Assembly (NCBI RefSeq): GCF_021223605.1
Contig: NZ_CP075175.1
Coordinates: 4,295,501 to 4,359,500, forward strand
DNA: 64,000 bases
Direction: 5' to 3'
DNA from: Paenibacillus sp. 481
GTDB taxonomy: Bacteria > Bacillota > Bacilli > Paenibacillales > Paenibacillaceae
Numbering within the stretch: position 1 is the stretch's first letter; every line of letters starts with the position of its first letter. The position numbers and the translations under genes were made by a program. Positions 40,220 through 54,151 of the stretch are shown in pieces. Below the pieces are notes generated by a model. The model saw nothing but the letters and a program-made list of their open reading frames with translations. It was not told the origin of the DNA and did no database searches.

Positions 40220-40783
40220 ATGAATTTTACAAAAGTGTTTAAAGCGTTTCCAGTCATCGAAGGTCAGAAAATACGATTAAGACCATTAAGATTGGAAGAT
40301 GCTCCGGAGTTGCTTGCATATTATTCGAATGAAAATGTATATCGTTATTTGGATTGGAATGGACCTGAAACGTTAGAGAAGAGTTATGAAATCATAAAAG
40401 ATTGGAATAAAGGTTATATGGACGGCTGGATAATTCGATTTGCCATTGCTGACAAAGCGACGGATGAATTGATTGGAACGATATTTTTGAGTGAGTTTGA
40501 AGGGGCGAGGGCTGAAATCGGGTATGAATTATCCGAAGCGTATTGGCGTCGTGGAATGATGTCGGAAGCGATACGTGAAGTATTAGGGTTAGGATTTAAT
40601 CAGTTAGGTTTAGTACGTATTCAGGCTTTGGTGAGTGATGAAAATACGGCTTCTGCGGAGATGTTAAAAAGATTCAATTTCAAAGCAGAAGGCTGTTTAA
40701 GGAAGTATGAGTGTCATGGTGTTACTGGGGAGTGCAGGGATATGTGGGTGTATAGTTTGTTGAACACAGAGTTTGAGAATTAA
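40220..40783 (+). CDS. GNAT-family N-acetyltransferase, RimJ/RimL type
   Basis: 187 residues, ATG at 40220, 2 bases after the stop of the VOC gene, with AGGAGG inside that gene's end. It has the RLRPLRLEDAPEL opening, a central EIGYELSEAYWRRGMMSEA acetyl-CoA-binding segment (R/Q-x-x-G-x-A equivalent is RRGMMSEA), and ARRFGFxxEG-like ending seen here as LKRFNFKAEGCLR. Close family members acetylate protein N-termini, aminoglycosides or small amines. No pathway is implied by the context. Confidence 0.9.
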   Translation: MNFTKVFKAFPVIEGQKIRLRPLRLEDAPELLAYYSNENVYRYLDWNGPETLEKSYEIIKDWNKGYMDGWIIRFAIADKATDELIGTIFLSEFEGARAEIGYELSEAYWRRGMMSEAIREVLGLGFNQLGLVRIQALVSDENTASAEMLKRFNFKAEGCLRKYECHGVTGECRDMWVYSLLNTEFEN

Positions 40784-40861
40784 AATATAAAGAAATTTAA
40801 AAGGGTATGTTGTGATGTGTTGAAAAAGAATGATTAGAACCTCGATCTATTTGTAGGCGGT

Positions 40862-41004
40862 TTATTATCTTAAGCTGGGAGTACCCTTTACATGGCTGAA
40901 TGGAGGATAGGGAGGGTGTTGTTTATTTTAGTGAGTCCTATTGGGAGGGGGGACTTGCATCAAACTTGGGTGCGACGTCCTACTGTGTATCGGCTTAGCG
41001 GGAG
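40862..41004 (+). pseudogene. Decayed partial copy of the upstream methyltransferase gene
   Basis: The stretch clearly matches bases about 39453-39590 of the methyltransferase, including an almost identical core GGAGGGTGTT / TTTATTTTAGTGAGTCCTA. Small deletions and substitutions break the frame and no start or end of a gene is present. It is the remnant of a tandem or neighbouring paralog. The rest of the 400-bp gap (40784-41183) holds two short hairpins and no gene. Confidence 0.85.
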
Positions 41005-41055
41005 CAGTAGAAATAGGGATTAAAGCTATCATCTAACAAAAGATAAGGGATTCTA

Positions 41056-41123
41056 TCTTAGGCTTCTACCTATTTCCTAAGAAAGATGTGTTTATATGGG
41101 AGAATACCCACTCCGGAGGTGGG
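41056..41123 (+). other. Two short inverted repeats upstream of the first collagen-like gene
   Basis: TCTTAGG (41056-41062) pairs with CCTAAGA (41076-41082), and CCCAC (41107-41111) with GTGGG (41119-41123). They lie 60-130 bases before the start at 41184, either as leader structures or as a weak terminator for the GNAT gene. No T-run follows either one. Confidence 0.35.
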
Positions 41124-41183
41124 CATGTGAATACTATGACTGTGTGAAAGCAACAAGGATAAATGCACAGGAGGAGTATACGT

Positions 41184-42905
<1,722 letters not shown>

Positions 42906-42983
42906 ATGCAAACCGTATAGGAATGAAATAAAGAATTTTAATTCTTCTTAGGATAGACAGCTTATAAATTGTCTGTGTGCTAC

Positions 42984-43021
42984 CCATAAGAGAACACTTT
43001 GAAAAAAGTGGCCTCTTATGG
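42984..43021 (+). terminator. Long hairpin with GAAA tetraloop after the collagen-like gene
   Basis: Outer stem CCATAAGAG (42984-42992) / CTCTTATGG (43013-43021), a 2x2 internal loop, inner stem CACTTT / AAAGTG, and the loop GAAA. It is 79 bases after the stop codon. No T-run follows, so it may be an imperfect terminator or a 3'-end stabiliser. Confidence 0.55.
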
Positions 43022-43104
43022 ATGTATTCATACATTACCTCTAGCTCTTGTAATATCGAACACCACGGACATTGAACGCATTCGTACGAGTATGTCATTT
43101 ATTG

Positions 43105-43368
43105 TTATACCCATAGAAACGGCTGGCTGGTAGCGACGAACAAGCTATATCCGTATTTCGGTGGCAGATGAGCAGGTACATAGGGACGTAAAAGCTCAAG
43201 AGTGCTTTCATTGTCACAATGAATAATAAATCCATATTAACGAAACCTAACATCTTCATCGCTAATCATAGGCCACGGAATAGACTTTCCTCTGAAATCT
43301 TAATAATACCTGATGATTGCCAGATAACTTCTCCCTTTTCAAACATTAGCTCCTTCATATACCCATGA
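43105..43368 (-). pseudogene. Frameshifted remnant of an unidentified gene
   Basis: On the minus strand one frame reads MKELMFEKGEVIWQSSG and runs to SEESLFRG; the following text continues in another frame as SDEDVRF, a stop, then IIHCDNESTLELLRP and KYGYSLFVATSQPFLWV before a TAA. The pieces are protein-like and join with one frame change and one internal stop, which is typical of gene decay. I do not recognise the family. Confidence 0.4.
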
Positions 43369-43927
43369 AAACTCCATATATATCTTTACTTAGTTAGGAA
43401 AGAGAGTGTTAAATATTCCGAATGGAGCATGATTGAGAGTAAGAAATGCAGTGTTTTTGAAACCATGAATGGTTTGCAACGGCGTGTAGGCTTAATTTAA
43501 AGCAAGGCATTGATAGTCCCTAATGTTTACGCATAATAATTTGGTAGGGAAGTTCGCATTTACTTTTTCTGCAATTGCAAAAGAATTCAGAGCATTCCAT
43601 ATGCCATTGAATATACAGTTATCAATTTTGAAACGAAGGAAGCCCTTAATAAATCAGTCTAATGTTGGATATGGCAAAATGGCTAGGGCACTTGATAACA
43701 GCTAACGGTACTGATTTCTGGAACCCGATGCTACAATGCAGAGCGATATACAATAATGGTCAATTTGGAACGTATGAAGGTTAACGAGTTAAATGAATAG
43801 TAGATTTTTCGTTGAATAAAAATTTGACCATGTGAAGTCTATGGCTAGATCGGTATATCGTGTGCAACGGCGAAAAGTTTAGGGACCGGGGAACAGATCA
43901 CGAATTAGAGGAGGACAGAGGAATCAG
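43369..43927. other. AT-rich gap without a supported gene
   Basis: A 60-codon open frame at 43523-43705 has no ribosome site and no recognisable motif. The sequence is visibly richer in A and T than the flanking genes. The only clear signal is the GAGGAGGA ribosome site at its end, for the lipoprotein gene at 43928. Possibly decayed or acquired DNA. Confidence 0.5.
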
Positions 43928-44716
43928 ATGAAACACAAATGTGTGGTGTCTTTGATATTTCTTTGTTTATTCATGACGAGTTGTAGTCAGGCTCATACTA
44001 CGGACGAAGCGGAAATCATATCAACCGATAATCAGTTTCAATATCTGATTCAAAGAGAACGATATTACAACGTATTTGAAGCTCAGAATAGCTTTCCAAA
44101 TGCGAGTTCATCTCTGAAGAGCAATTGGTCTTTGTTAAATATAAAAGCAAGCAAGGGAGTTTCGAAACAATTTTATTTTGAGTATGACGATGAAAATAAC
44201 AAACTTGTGCCTATAAAGGAAGATGTTTTTGAAACGTTTACAAAAGAGAGAATTGATAAGGAATGTTATGGATTGACCATATATTTAATTGTTGAGGACA
44301 ATAACAAATGGAATGAAACCAATTTACGATTGATAGGTTCTTTTGAATGGTCGCGTTCTTTACCTAAGGCTCTACAGCATCAATCGTATGCATTTTTGGG
44401 GGCGCATGCTCATGCTGGTCATGTTTCATTTTTAGATGATATTGGTACATTGGAGGGTACGCTGATGCCCGCACCTGCATTCCACGGGAGAGGATTTGGA
44501 TGGGAAAGTAGAGAAGTCGAAACGGTGCCTGTCCATGGGACATTTAGTGTAAGAGCATATCAACAAGGAAAAGTTGATGTATCCGAAAAAAACTTTGCAT
44601 ACGTTATTCCATTTGATATGGACAGTACTTCTTCTTATCGCGTTTCTTTTGAACAAGGTTTTACTACAATTAAAAATGTTAAACCTTTAAGCACTGTGTA
44701 TATACAGCTTCCGTGA
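43928..44716 (+). CDS. Predicted lipoprotein of unknown function
   Basis: 262 residues, ATG at 43928 with GAGGAGGA 10 bases upstream. The N-terminus MKHKCVVSLIFLCLFMTSC is a signal peptide with a lipobox ending at Cys19 (Met at -3 is unusual but tolerated), so the mature protein should be anchored on the outer face of the membrane. The rest is hydrophilic with several strand-like segments and a His-rich stretch (GAHAHAGH near residue 158). I recognise no family. It is a single gene bounded downstream by a terminator. Confidence 0.8.
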   Translation: MKHKCVVSLIFLCLFMTSCSQAHTTDEAEIISTDNQFQYLIQRERYYNVFEAQNSFPNASSSLKSNWSLLNIKASKGVSKQFYFEYDDENNKLVPIKEDVFETFTKERIDKECYGLTIYLIVEDNNKWNETNLRLIGSFEWSRSLPKALQHQSYAFLGAHAHAGHVSFLDDIGTLEGTLMPAPAFHGRGFGWESREVETVPVHGTFSVRAYQQGKVDVSEKNFAYVIPFDMDSTSSYRVSFEQGFTTIKNVKPLSTVYIQLP

Positions 44717-44805
44717 AATCATCTACCCTCAACCTCAGTGCTTGACTGCTAATTGAATCGCAATGACGATATTGAAACTCATTCAACATATGAGGGTTCA
44801 TTCTA

Positions 44806-44843
44806 AAAAGCGTCTTCTACACGGTGTGTGGGACGCTTTTCTT
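44806..44843 (+). terminator. Terminator after the lipoprotein gene
   Basis: Perfect stem AAAAGCGTC (44806-44814) / GACGCTTTT (44832-44840), with the 3' arm itself ending in a T-run followed by CTT. It lies 90 bases after the stop. Confidence 0.75.
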
Positions 44844-44934
44844 GGTATATATCGTTGGGCGCGACGCACATTTTGGTGTTTTGTAACATTTATCCTGTGT
44901 TCGGGGTGGACAAGCTGCCTATGATTTTCTCGTG

Positions 44935-45261
44935 ATGCGAGACTATCCGCACGATAAAGCTCACATTGCTCAACTCGCGATTGAGCTTCATACGACGTTA
45001 GAAGCAAGTAGCCATTTACATCCAGAAATTGCATTGGTTGCGATCGGGGCGACGTTAGATGCAACAGGCGCAGCTCAAAAAGAGATTGATGCGAGAGCGT
45101 TACGATATATTTTAGATGCATACCCTGAAGTGGAAAATCACTGTGCATTCATTGAATTGTTTATGTATCAATATAAGAAGACGCATGATGAGAAGTTCTT
45201 TATGATTGCTGAGGCGGCGAGGAACAATCACAAGGAATGTAGTCATATGATTCTTAACTAA
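44935..45261 (+). CDS. Small protein of unknown function, possibly N-terminally truncated
   Basis: 108 residues from ATG 44935 (a GTG precedes it at 44932). The product looks alpha-helical, with an IALVAIGATLDATGAAQKEI segment giving it a folded-protein look. No ribosome site is visible. The frame stays open about 45 bases further upstream with plausible coding sequence (GGQAAYDFLV) but no start codon before a stop at about 44884. This suggests either a leaderless start or the tail of a broken gene. Function unknown. Confidence 0.45.
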   Translation: MRDYPHDKAHIAQLAIELHTTLEASSHLHPEIALVAIGATLDATGAAQKEIDARALRYILDAYPEVENHCAFIELFMYQYKKTHDEKFFMIAEAARNNHKECSHMILN

Positions 45262-45873
45262 AGTACTGTATTTTGTGATAATTGTGGTTAAATTGGTAGT
45301 TTCACAAATGATAGGGGTTCGTATTATGTTACTGACGTTCATAGGATGATTTAGACATTGAGGATGTACAATCGTAAAGATAAAAGGCTAAGTTTTGAAC
45401 TATAGGGCCACCACTCTAGTTGATAGGTTGTGCTAGCCACTAATAAAGCTGTGGATGAACGATACAATTTGTAGATGATGGACCGTTGCGGACCGACGTT
45501 CCGTTCTGTAGGCGGATGCTGTAGATGGACAAGGATTGAAATGATGCGGAGTTCGTTATTGGCTTAAAATCGTGTGAATGGGGCGCTTTTTTAACTCTTT
45601 AGCGGATCTATGGTCCAGATTAGACGAGCAACCAATGAAGGGTTTCATTTTTCTTTGGGCTTCCGCCATTCAAGAACGAATTTTTTGATCGAAAATATGA
45701 AGAGAGGGATGTCTCACCGTCATTTTCAATGACTTTTGAGACATCCCTGTTGTTGTGTGACTTGTCAGTGTTAGTGGGGTGTGCAGGGGGATACGAGATA
45801 CGGATGGGAAAACATCATCTGTTCAATGCTCGCTTGTGAAGTGATGCCGTATTGTGATGTGAGGTAGCATTGT
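45262..45873. other. Gap of 612 bp without a supported gene
   Basis: I find no open frame with a start and ribosome site, and no transposase or RNA-gene signature. The one structured element is the hairpin at 45705-45748. Confidence 0.5.
45705..45748 (-). terminator. Strong nested hairpin, probable terminator of the minus-strand collagen-like gene
   Basis: Outer arms AGGGATGTCTCA (45705-45716) and TGAGACATCCCT (45737-45748) are perfect complements; an inner GTCATT / AATGAC pair closes over TTC. It lies 126 bases beyond the stop of the minus-strand gene at 45874. On the minus strand the sequence after it is moderately T-rich (CTCTTCATATTTTC), not a clean T-run. It could serve either strand. 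Confidence 0.6.
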
Positions 45874-48689
<2,816 letters not shown>

Positions 48690-48896
48690 TGTCTAGAATA
48701 GACTGCGTTTACTCTCACAGAATATTCACGGGCGGTACGAATGATTGGGTGAATGGATTTAAATTAGGGCTATGATTGTTGCCAGCTTGTTCGAAGCAAC
48801 TTGACCTTTTTATCTGCTTTATCACCGAAGAGCCTAATCTGACATACGTATGGATATAAGTTTCAGAATGAGTCGAAACCGAAAAGAGGGGATTGT

Positions 48897-49997
48897 ATGA
48901 GACAGCCACAGTTAGGAATCCTTATGGAATATCACAGAGGGAAGCACAAAATGGAGGAGCTTCATATTTATAAAAAAATGATTGTAGCTGGTCAAAAAAT
49001 TGGTTTAGACGTGTGCTTATTTACAGCGCAGGATGTAGACTACCATAGAGATAAAATAAACGCCATTATCTATCTACCTACTTCCCAGAAGTGGGCACGA
49101 GAGTGGGTTTCTCTACCAGATATTATTTTTGATAGATGTCGGAGTCAACAACCCGTCCAACAGTTACAAGTAAAGCGGTTTCGCTACATATATGAACATC
49201 TGGTATACCTCAATCATCCCCTCCGAAACAAATGGACGCTTCACAATGTGTTATCCGAGAATCCCGAATTCAGGACGTGTCTTCCGGATACTATGCTATT
49301 TACCCGAGCTTGCGATATCAATCGAATGATAAAAAAGTCAGGAATGATTTATATTAAACCGGTGAATGGAACGGGTGGACGAGGTATTCTTCGCATTGAA
49401 CAAAAAAAAGACCACCCTGCCTTTTTATTTGTAGAAGGACGGGATCGGAATCGCCGCATTATTAAACCACAGTATGTCAAATTCAATCGTCTGGGAAGGT
49501 ATATGTATACATGGGTAAGGCGAGAGAGTTTCATTGTACAGCAGGGCATTCATCTAAAAATGCCTAATGGAAGGGTTCACGATTATCGCATGCTCGTGCA
49601 AAAAAATGAGTATGGAGTATGGACATTAACGGGTACAGTTGGTCGCGTTGGCGCGCGAAGAAGTGTAACGTCTAATTTACACGGTGGCGGTCATGCCGTT
49701 CCAATGAGAACGTTGCTCCAGCAATGGATCGGCCATCGCCAGCCTATTCATAGGGTACAGTACAACATGGAGAATACTGGAATCGGTATAGCGAAATTTC
49801 TTGAACGCAAATATGGCTCATTATGTGAACTGGCTTTGGACTGGGCAGTCGATAAAAATGGCCGACATTGGCTGCTAGAAGTTAACTCCAAACCTTCGCG
49901 TGAAGTCTTCCACAGTATCGGTGACGAATCTACCTACGAAAAGGCGATAACACAGCCTATCCATTATGCGAAGTGGCTTTACAACAAAATCAACTAG
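48897..49997 (+). CDS. YheC/YheD-family ATP-grasp, endospore coat-associated protein
   Basis: 366 residues, ATG at 48897 after GAGGGGA. The N-terminal part opens with LGILMEYHRG, and the C-terminal half has the ATP-grasp features of this family: IYIKPVNGTGGRGI (phosphate-binding loop, about residue 150), DYRMLVQ, GVWTLTGTVGRVG, a Gly-rich HGGGH, and the ending HWLLEVNSKPSRE with the Mg-binding E-x-N. YheC and YheD of Bacillus subtilis are spore-associated, though their reaction is unknown. Its place between collagen-like genes supports a spore-surface theme for the region. It starts divergently from the large collagen-like gene. Confidence 0.92.
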   Translation: MRQPQLGILMEYHRGKHKMEELHIYKKMIVAGQKIGLDVCLFTAQDVDYHRDKINAIIYLPTSQKWAREWVSLPDIIFDRCRSQQPVQQLQVKRFRYIYEHLVYLNHPLRNKWTLHNVLSENPEFRTCLPDTMLFTRACDINRMIKKSGMIYIKPVNGTGGRGILRIEQKKDHPAFLFVEGRDRNRRIIKPQYVKFNRLGRYMYTWVRRESFIVQQGIHLKMPNGRVHDYRMLVQKNEYGVWTLTGTVGRVGARRSVTSNLHGGGHAVPMRTLLQQWIGHRQPIHRVQYNMENTGIGIAKFLERKYGSLCELALDWAVDKNGRHWLLEVNSKPSREVFHSIGDESTYEKAITQPIHYAKWLYNKIN

Positions 49998-50040
49998 CAA
50001 TGTGATTCTGCATGTTTCTAATGGCTTCATATATATGTAG

Positions 50041-50076
50041 AAATAGCGCATATCTGTGCCTAGATATGCGCTATTT
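50041..50076 (+). terminator. Perfect 15-bp hairpin after the YheC/YheD gene
   Basis: AAATAGCGCATATCT (50041-50055) pairs fully with AGATATGCGCTATTT (50062-50076) around GTGCCT. The A-rich 5' and T-rich 3' ends make it a likely terminator, 44 bases after the stop. Confidence 0.75.
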
Positions 50077-50234
50077 ACGTGATTATCGATGTGCCAAAAA
50101 ATCAAAAATAAGTTTGTACACTTCTAATCATAATAAAATGAATGCCTTCATAGAATAGGTTACGTATAGCAAGTCTCATTCGCTTTGGAGGACGCTTTTT
50201 CTGACCAATAGATGTTTAAAGGAGCTGAATACCC

Positions 50235-50537
50235 GTGTCAATGCCTAACATTCCTGATATAAAACCTGAAATCGTCTTAAATCGTCCCGAGGTTATCAAC
50301 TTGTTGCTCACTTCAATTGCGCTGGAAGAAATCGGGATGTCACATATCATTAATGCAGAAGGAGAGAAGATTCAAGCCATTCTTAAGAACTCTTGCGTCA
50401 GTTTGGATGATGCGCTGAAAATTAACAACAGTGTGGAAAAAATGTTGCGTAATATTATCAAACATCAGATGCTGCTGCAATTCAAGTTAGAAGATGTTAT
50501 TTCGTTGGAAGAGCGTGATGATTTCTTTGAAGAATAA
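50235..50537 (+). CDS. Stand-alone N-terminal module of the collagen-like family, 100 residues
   Basis: GTG at 50235 follows AAAGGAG by about 10 bases and gives MSMPNIPDIKPEI, in register with the MSQxNIPNITP start of the collagen-like proteins. The whole protein is that module: the [26 protein letters not shown] helix, then a second helical part ending in KLEDVI and an acidic tail. No collagen repeat or C-terminal head follows; a stop comes where the stalk would begin. It heads a cluster with 50577, 50980 and 51665. I infer a structural or anchoring role in the same spore layer. Confidence 0.85.
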   Translation: MSMPNIPDIKPEIVLNRPEVINLLLTSIALEEIGMSHIINAEGEKIQAILKNSCVSLDDALKINNSVEKMLRNIIKHQMLLQFKLEDVISLEERDDFFEE

Positions 50538-50576
50538 TAACTGAATGATCGTGTTGAACGGGGAAGGAGGCGTACT

Positions 50577-50951
50577 GTGAAAATAAAGAGTGAATCTTTT
50601 TACGAAGAGCCAATCTCTAAGGAAGAAGCTGTAGCTCATTTAATTAAGGCAATTGCTTTAGAAGAAGAAGCATTGTCCAATCTAGTTAATACGGAAACAG
50701 ATAAAGCAGCGGCATTTGTAGGGAAAAATCTCGATTTTCCTACAGGGCCCTCTACATCTGAAATCATCCAGTTTAATCATACGGTAATTCAGTTTTTAGA
50801 TAGTTTATTAATGGCTGAATGGTTACTACTCAAAAAAATTGACATGTTAACGGGTATGCAAGACTTCCACTCCAGCTACAGTCCGATTGATAAACATCGA
50901 ACAAAACATAAACAACGGACATCCCAAAACGATGACGTATTTGATTACTAA
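50577..50951 (+). CDS. Divergent stand-alone paralog of the same N-terminal module, 124 residues
   Basis: GTG at 50577 with GGAAGGAGG 7 bases upstream, 39 bases after the previous gene. It keeps the hallmark helix (HLIKAIALEEEALSNLVNTETDK) and a second helix with LLMAEWLLLKKIDML, but lacks the NIPNITP start and has a basic, Lys/His-rich C-terminal tail. It probably shares the fold of the preceding protein. Function unknown; likely co-transcribed with its neighbours. Confidence 0.8.
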   Translation: MKIKSESFYEEPISKEEAVAHLIKAIALEEEALSNLVNTETDKAAAFVGKNLDFPTGPSTSEIIQFNHTVIQFLDSLLMAEWLLLKKIDMLTGMQDFHSSYSPIDKHRTKHKQRTSQNDDVFDY

Positions 50952-50979
50952 AAATCAATGAAAAAAGAGGCGTTATATC

Positions 50980-51702
50980 ATGCTACTCTCTCTTAGCCAT
51001 GATCGTGATAACTCATCCTTCAGGCTCGAACGCGCTATCTTGCATTTGGTCAGAGGGACTTTATTTAGACGCCCGATGTCGCACAGTATGGAAGCTGCTG
51101 CTTTTGAAGCTAAAATTTACTCCTTAGTTAGTTCTATCATGGAGCTGCATCGATTCCGCGATAGTCGGGAAATGAGGATACATCCCGAGGACAGAATAGG
51201 TGTTGAACCGAATGTTAGGAAAGAAAAAATTATAGCGGATATTATCGACTGTGCTCGCATTATCAAACATGAAATCAATGAGAATCCGCTTGATAACGTG
51301 ATACATATGGATGTTATTATGATGAAGTTGGACGTCATTTTGAAATATCATAAAAAAGGAAAGCCCAGCACACGCCGTGATGTACGGACTTCTTCAATCA
51401 GCAGCGAGAATGAACCGTTTCTTATGGAGCAAACAGAACCAGATGTAACAGCGGATTTCGTTGACTTACCTCCAATGGAATCTGTAAACGAAAGGAAAAA
51501 AGAGGAGTTCATTACGGAGCATACTCACGTAAATAAGAAAAAGCAGTCCAGTCGATCAAGCCTACCTTATATGACCACTTTTGTTACCTCGAATGTAGGC
51601 AACGTCATGTTTAAACAAGGAAACTTTGATGACACAGGTACCTTGAATAAAGGGGAATCCGACGATGAAAGATACCAATTTATCACTGATACGCGGGAAT
51701 AG
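50980..51702 (+). CDS. Uncharacterised 240-residue protein
   Basis: ATG at 50980 after AAGAGG, 28 bases past the previous stop. The first 130 residues look helical (SMEAAAFEAKIYSLVSSIM; KEKIIADIIDCARIIKHEI); the remainder is polar and disordered-looking with many Ser, Lys and Glu. There is no signal peptide or membrane segment. Its end overlaps the next gene by 38 bases, implying translational coupling. I recognise no family; the neighbourhood suggests a spore-layer protein. Confidence 0.75.
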   Translation: MLLSLSHDRDNSSFRLERAILHLVRGTLFRRPMSHSMEAAAFEAKIYSLVSSIMELHRFRDSREMRIHPEDRIGVEPNVRKEKIIADIIDCARIIKHEINENPLDNVIHMDVIMMKLDVILKYHKKGKPSTRRDVRTSSISSENEPFLMEQTEPDVTADFVDLPPMESVNERKKEEFITEHTHVNKKKQSSRSSLPYMTTFVTSNVGNVMFKQGNFDDTGTLNKGESDDERYQFITDTRE

Positions 51703-52588
51703 TTACATGTTTGAAGGCGATTTGACGGTGGGCGTTTATTTCAATGACACTAATCGTTCGGCTGTGCTCATTGATAGTGGGGCGAACAAGGATGTTGCGA
51801 AACGAATCGAGCAATCTATCAAGCAAAAAGACTATCAGATTACGTCGATTATCGTCACGCACGGTCATCAGGCTCAACTTGGAGGAGTCAGCTATTTTAA
51901 GCAAAAATACAAAGGTTTGAAAGTATACGCCACTTCATGGACTACCCAATTTATTGAGAAACGTGCGTTGGAGGATTGGTTGTCGGGGCACATCCCCTGT
52001 ATAACGAAGGAAACGGAGCACAATCAATCCCCCGATTTGATTACCGATATTGTCCCATATACGGATCATACGTTGGTCATCGATCAAGTTTCTTTCGCTG
52101 TGGTACCACTTCCAGGACACTTTCCAGGCATGGTAGGACTTATTACACCCGATCAAGTATTTTACTGCGGTGATGCTATTTTTGGAAAAAAGACTTTAAA
52201 CAAGCAAAAGCTTCTGTACTATACCGATATTAAAGGTGCTAAAGCTTCCTTAAGGAAAATTGGAAAAAGAAAAACGAATGGCTATGTACTATCACATGGT
52301 GGTGTATATACGGAAGTTACTGATTTGATTCAACAGCACTTGCAACTCATTGATGAAACGTCCACCTTTATACTAGGACTTGTACGGGAGCAGCCGATGA
52401 CGCTAGAAAGTATTGTTCAGCAAGTGATGAAAAAATATCAACTGCAAAATAAGTCGGCGCACTTTACTTTGGCGAACTCGATTGTCAGGTCTTATTTGAC
52501 AGAGTTAAGTGATAACTCGAAATTACGAGCCACGGTTAATGACGGTCGATTACATTACTATGCTCGTTCCTCAGCGGCTTTGATTTAG
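51665..52588 (+). CDS. Metallo-beta-lactamase-fold protein with an incomplete metal site
   Basis: 307 residues, ATG at 51665 with AAAGGGG upstream, inside the 3' end of the preceding gene. The fold is clear: LIDSGA near 39, THGHQAQLGG at 65-74, PLPGHFPGMVG at 148-158, YCGDAIFG at 167-174 and a later SHGG. In the usual THxHxDHxGG motif His66 and His68 are kept, but the Asp and the third His are replaced by Ala70 and Gln71. So one metal site could survive (with His152 and Asp170) while the second is lost. The last 80 residues resemble the winged-helix tail of MBL proteins such as the glyoxalase-II-like group. The catalytic role is uncertain. Confidence 0.85.
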   Translation: MKDTNLSLIRGNSYMFEGDLTVGVYFNDTNRSAVLIDSGANKDVAKRIEQSIKQKDYQITSIIVTHGHQAQLGGVSYFKQKYKGLKVYATSWTTQFIEKRALEDWLSGHIPCITKETEHNQSPDLITDIVPYTDHTLVIDQVSFAVVPLPGHFPGMVGLITPDQVFYCGDAIFGKKTLNKQKLLYYTDIKGAKASLRKIGKRKTNGYVLSHGGVYTEVTDLIQQHLQLIDETSTFILGLVREQPMTLESIVQQVMKKYQLQNKSAHFTLANSIVRSYLTELSDNSKLRATVNDGRLHYYARSSAALI

Positions 52589-52633
52589 AGGACTCCATTT
52601 CATAAAAGGATATAAAATGAATAACACATCGCG

Positions 52634-52700
52634 ATAACCTCTTCACATCTATACCTGTATGGCTCAATCATACAGGTATGAACGTGAAGAGGTTATTTTA
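52634..52700 (+). terminator. Nested double hairpin, terminator of the 50235-52588 gene cluster
   Basis: Outer arms ATAACCTCTTCAC (52634-52646) / GTGAAGAGGTTAT (52684-52696) enclose a second perfect stem ATACCTGTATG / CATACAGGTAT with loop GCTCAAT; TTTA follows. It lies 46 bases after the stop of the MBL-fold gene. An open frame crossing it (from 52659) is not credible as a gene. Confidence 0.75.
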
Positions 52701-52767
52701 ATGGGATTTCGTTCAGGAGGATTCGACTTGTCATCTCGGAACTTCGACTTTTTTCAAACAATAATTA

Positions 52768-53923
<1,156 letters not shown>

Positions 53924-54151
53924 CGCATGTAGAACCAAATTTTGATCGAAAAATAAAAAAAGATTGGTTCAGATAGGTAGGCTATGGTGCATAGATATAG
54001 ATGAGCGAATTGAGATGAGAGGGCATAGTTGTGGAAGCAGAAACACACGGAACTGTTTACGCTTCTGGGTAGAGCAGATCCAAATTCACACATATGGATG
54101 TTGTGAATGGTGAGATGATGTTTACATTTTATTATACGAGGTGATCTGAGG

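Noticed and set aside
43523-43705. 60-codon frame in the AT-rich gap
   Set aside because: No ribosome site, no recognisable motif; coding potential not convincing.
53932-53970. GAACCAA / TTGGTTC inverted repeat after the third collagen-like gene
   Set aside because: Only 7 bp with a 25-base loop; could be chance, and no T-run follows the 3' arm.
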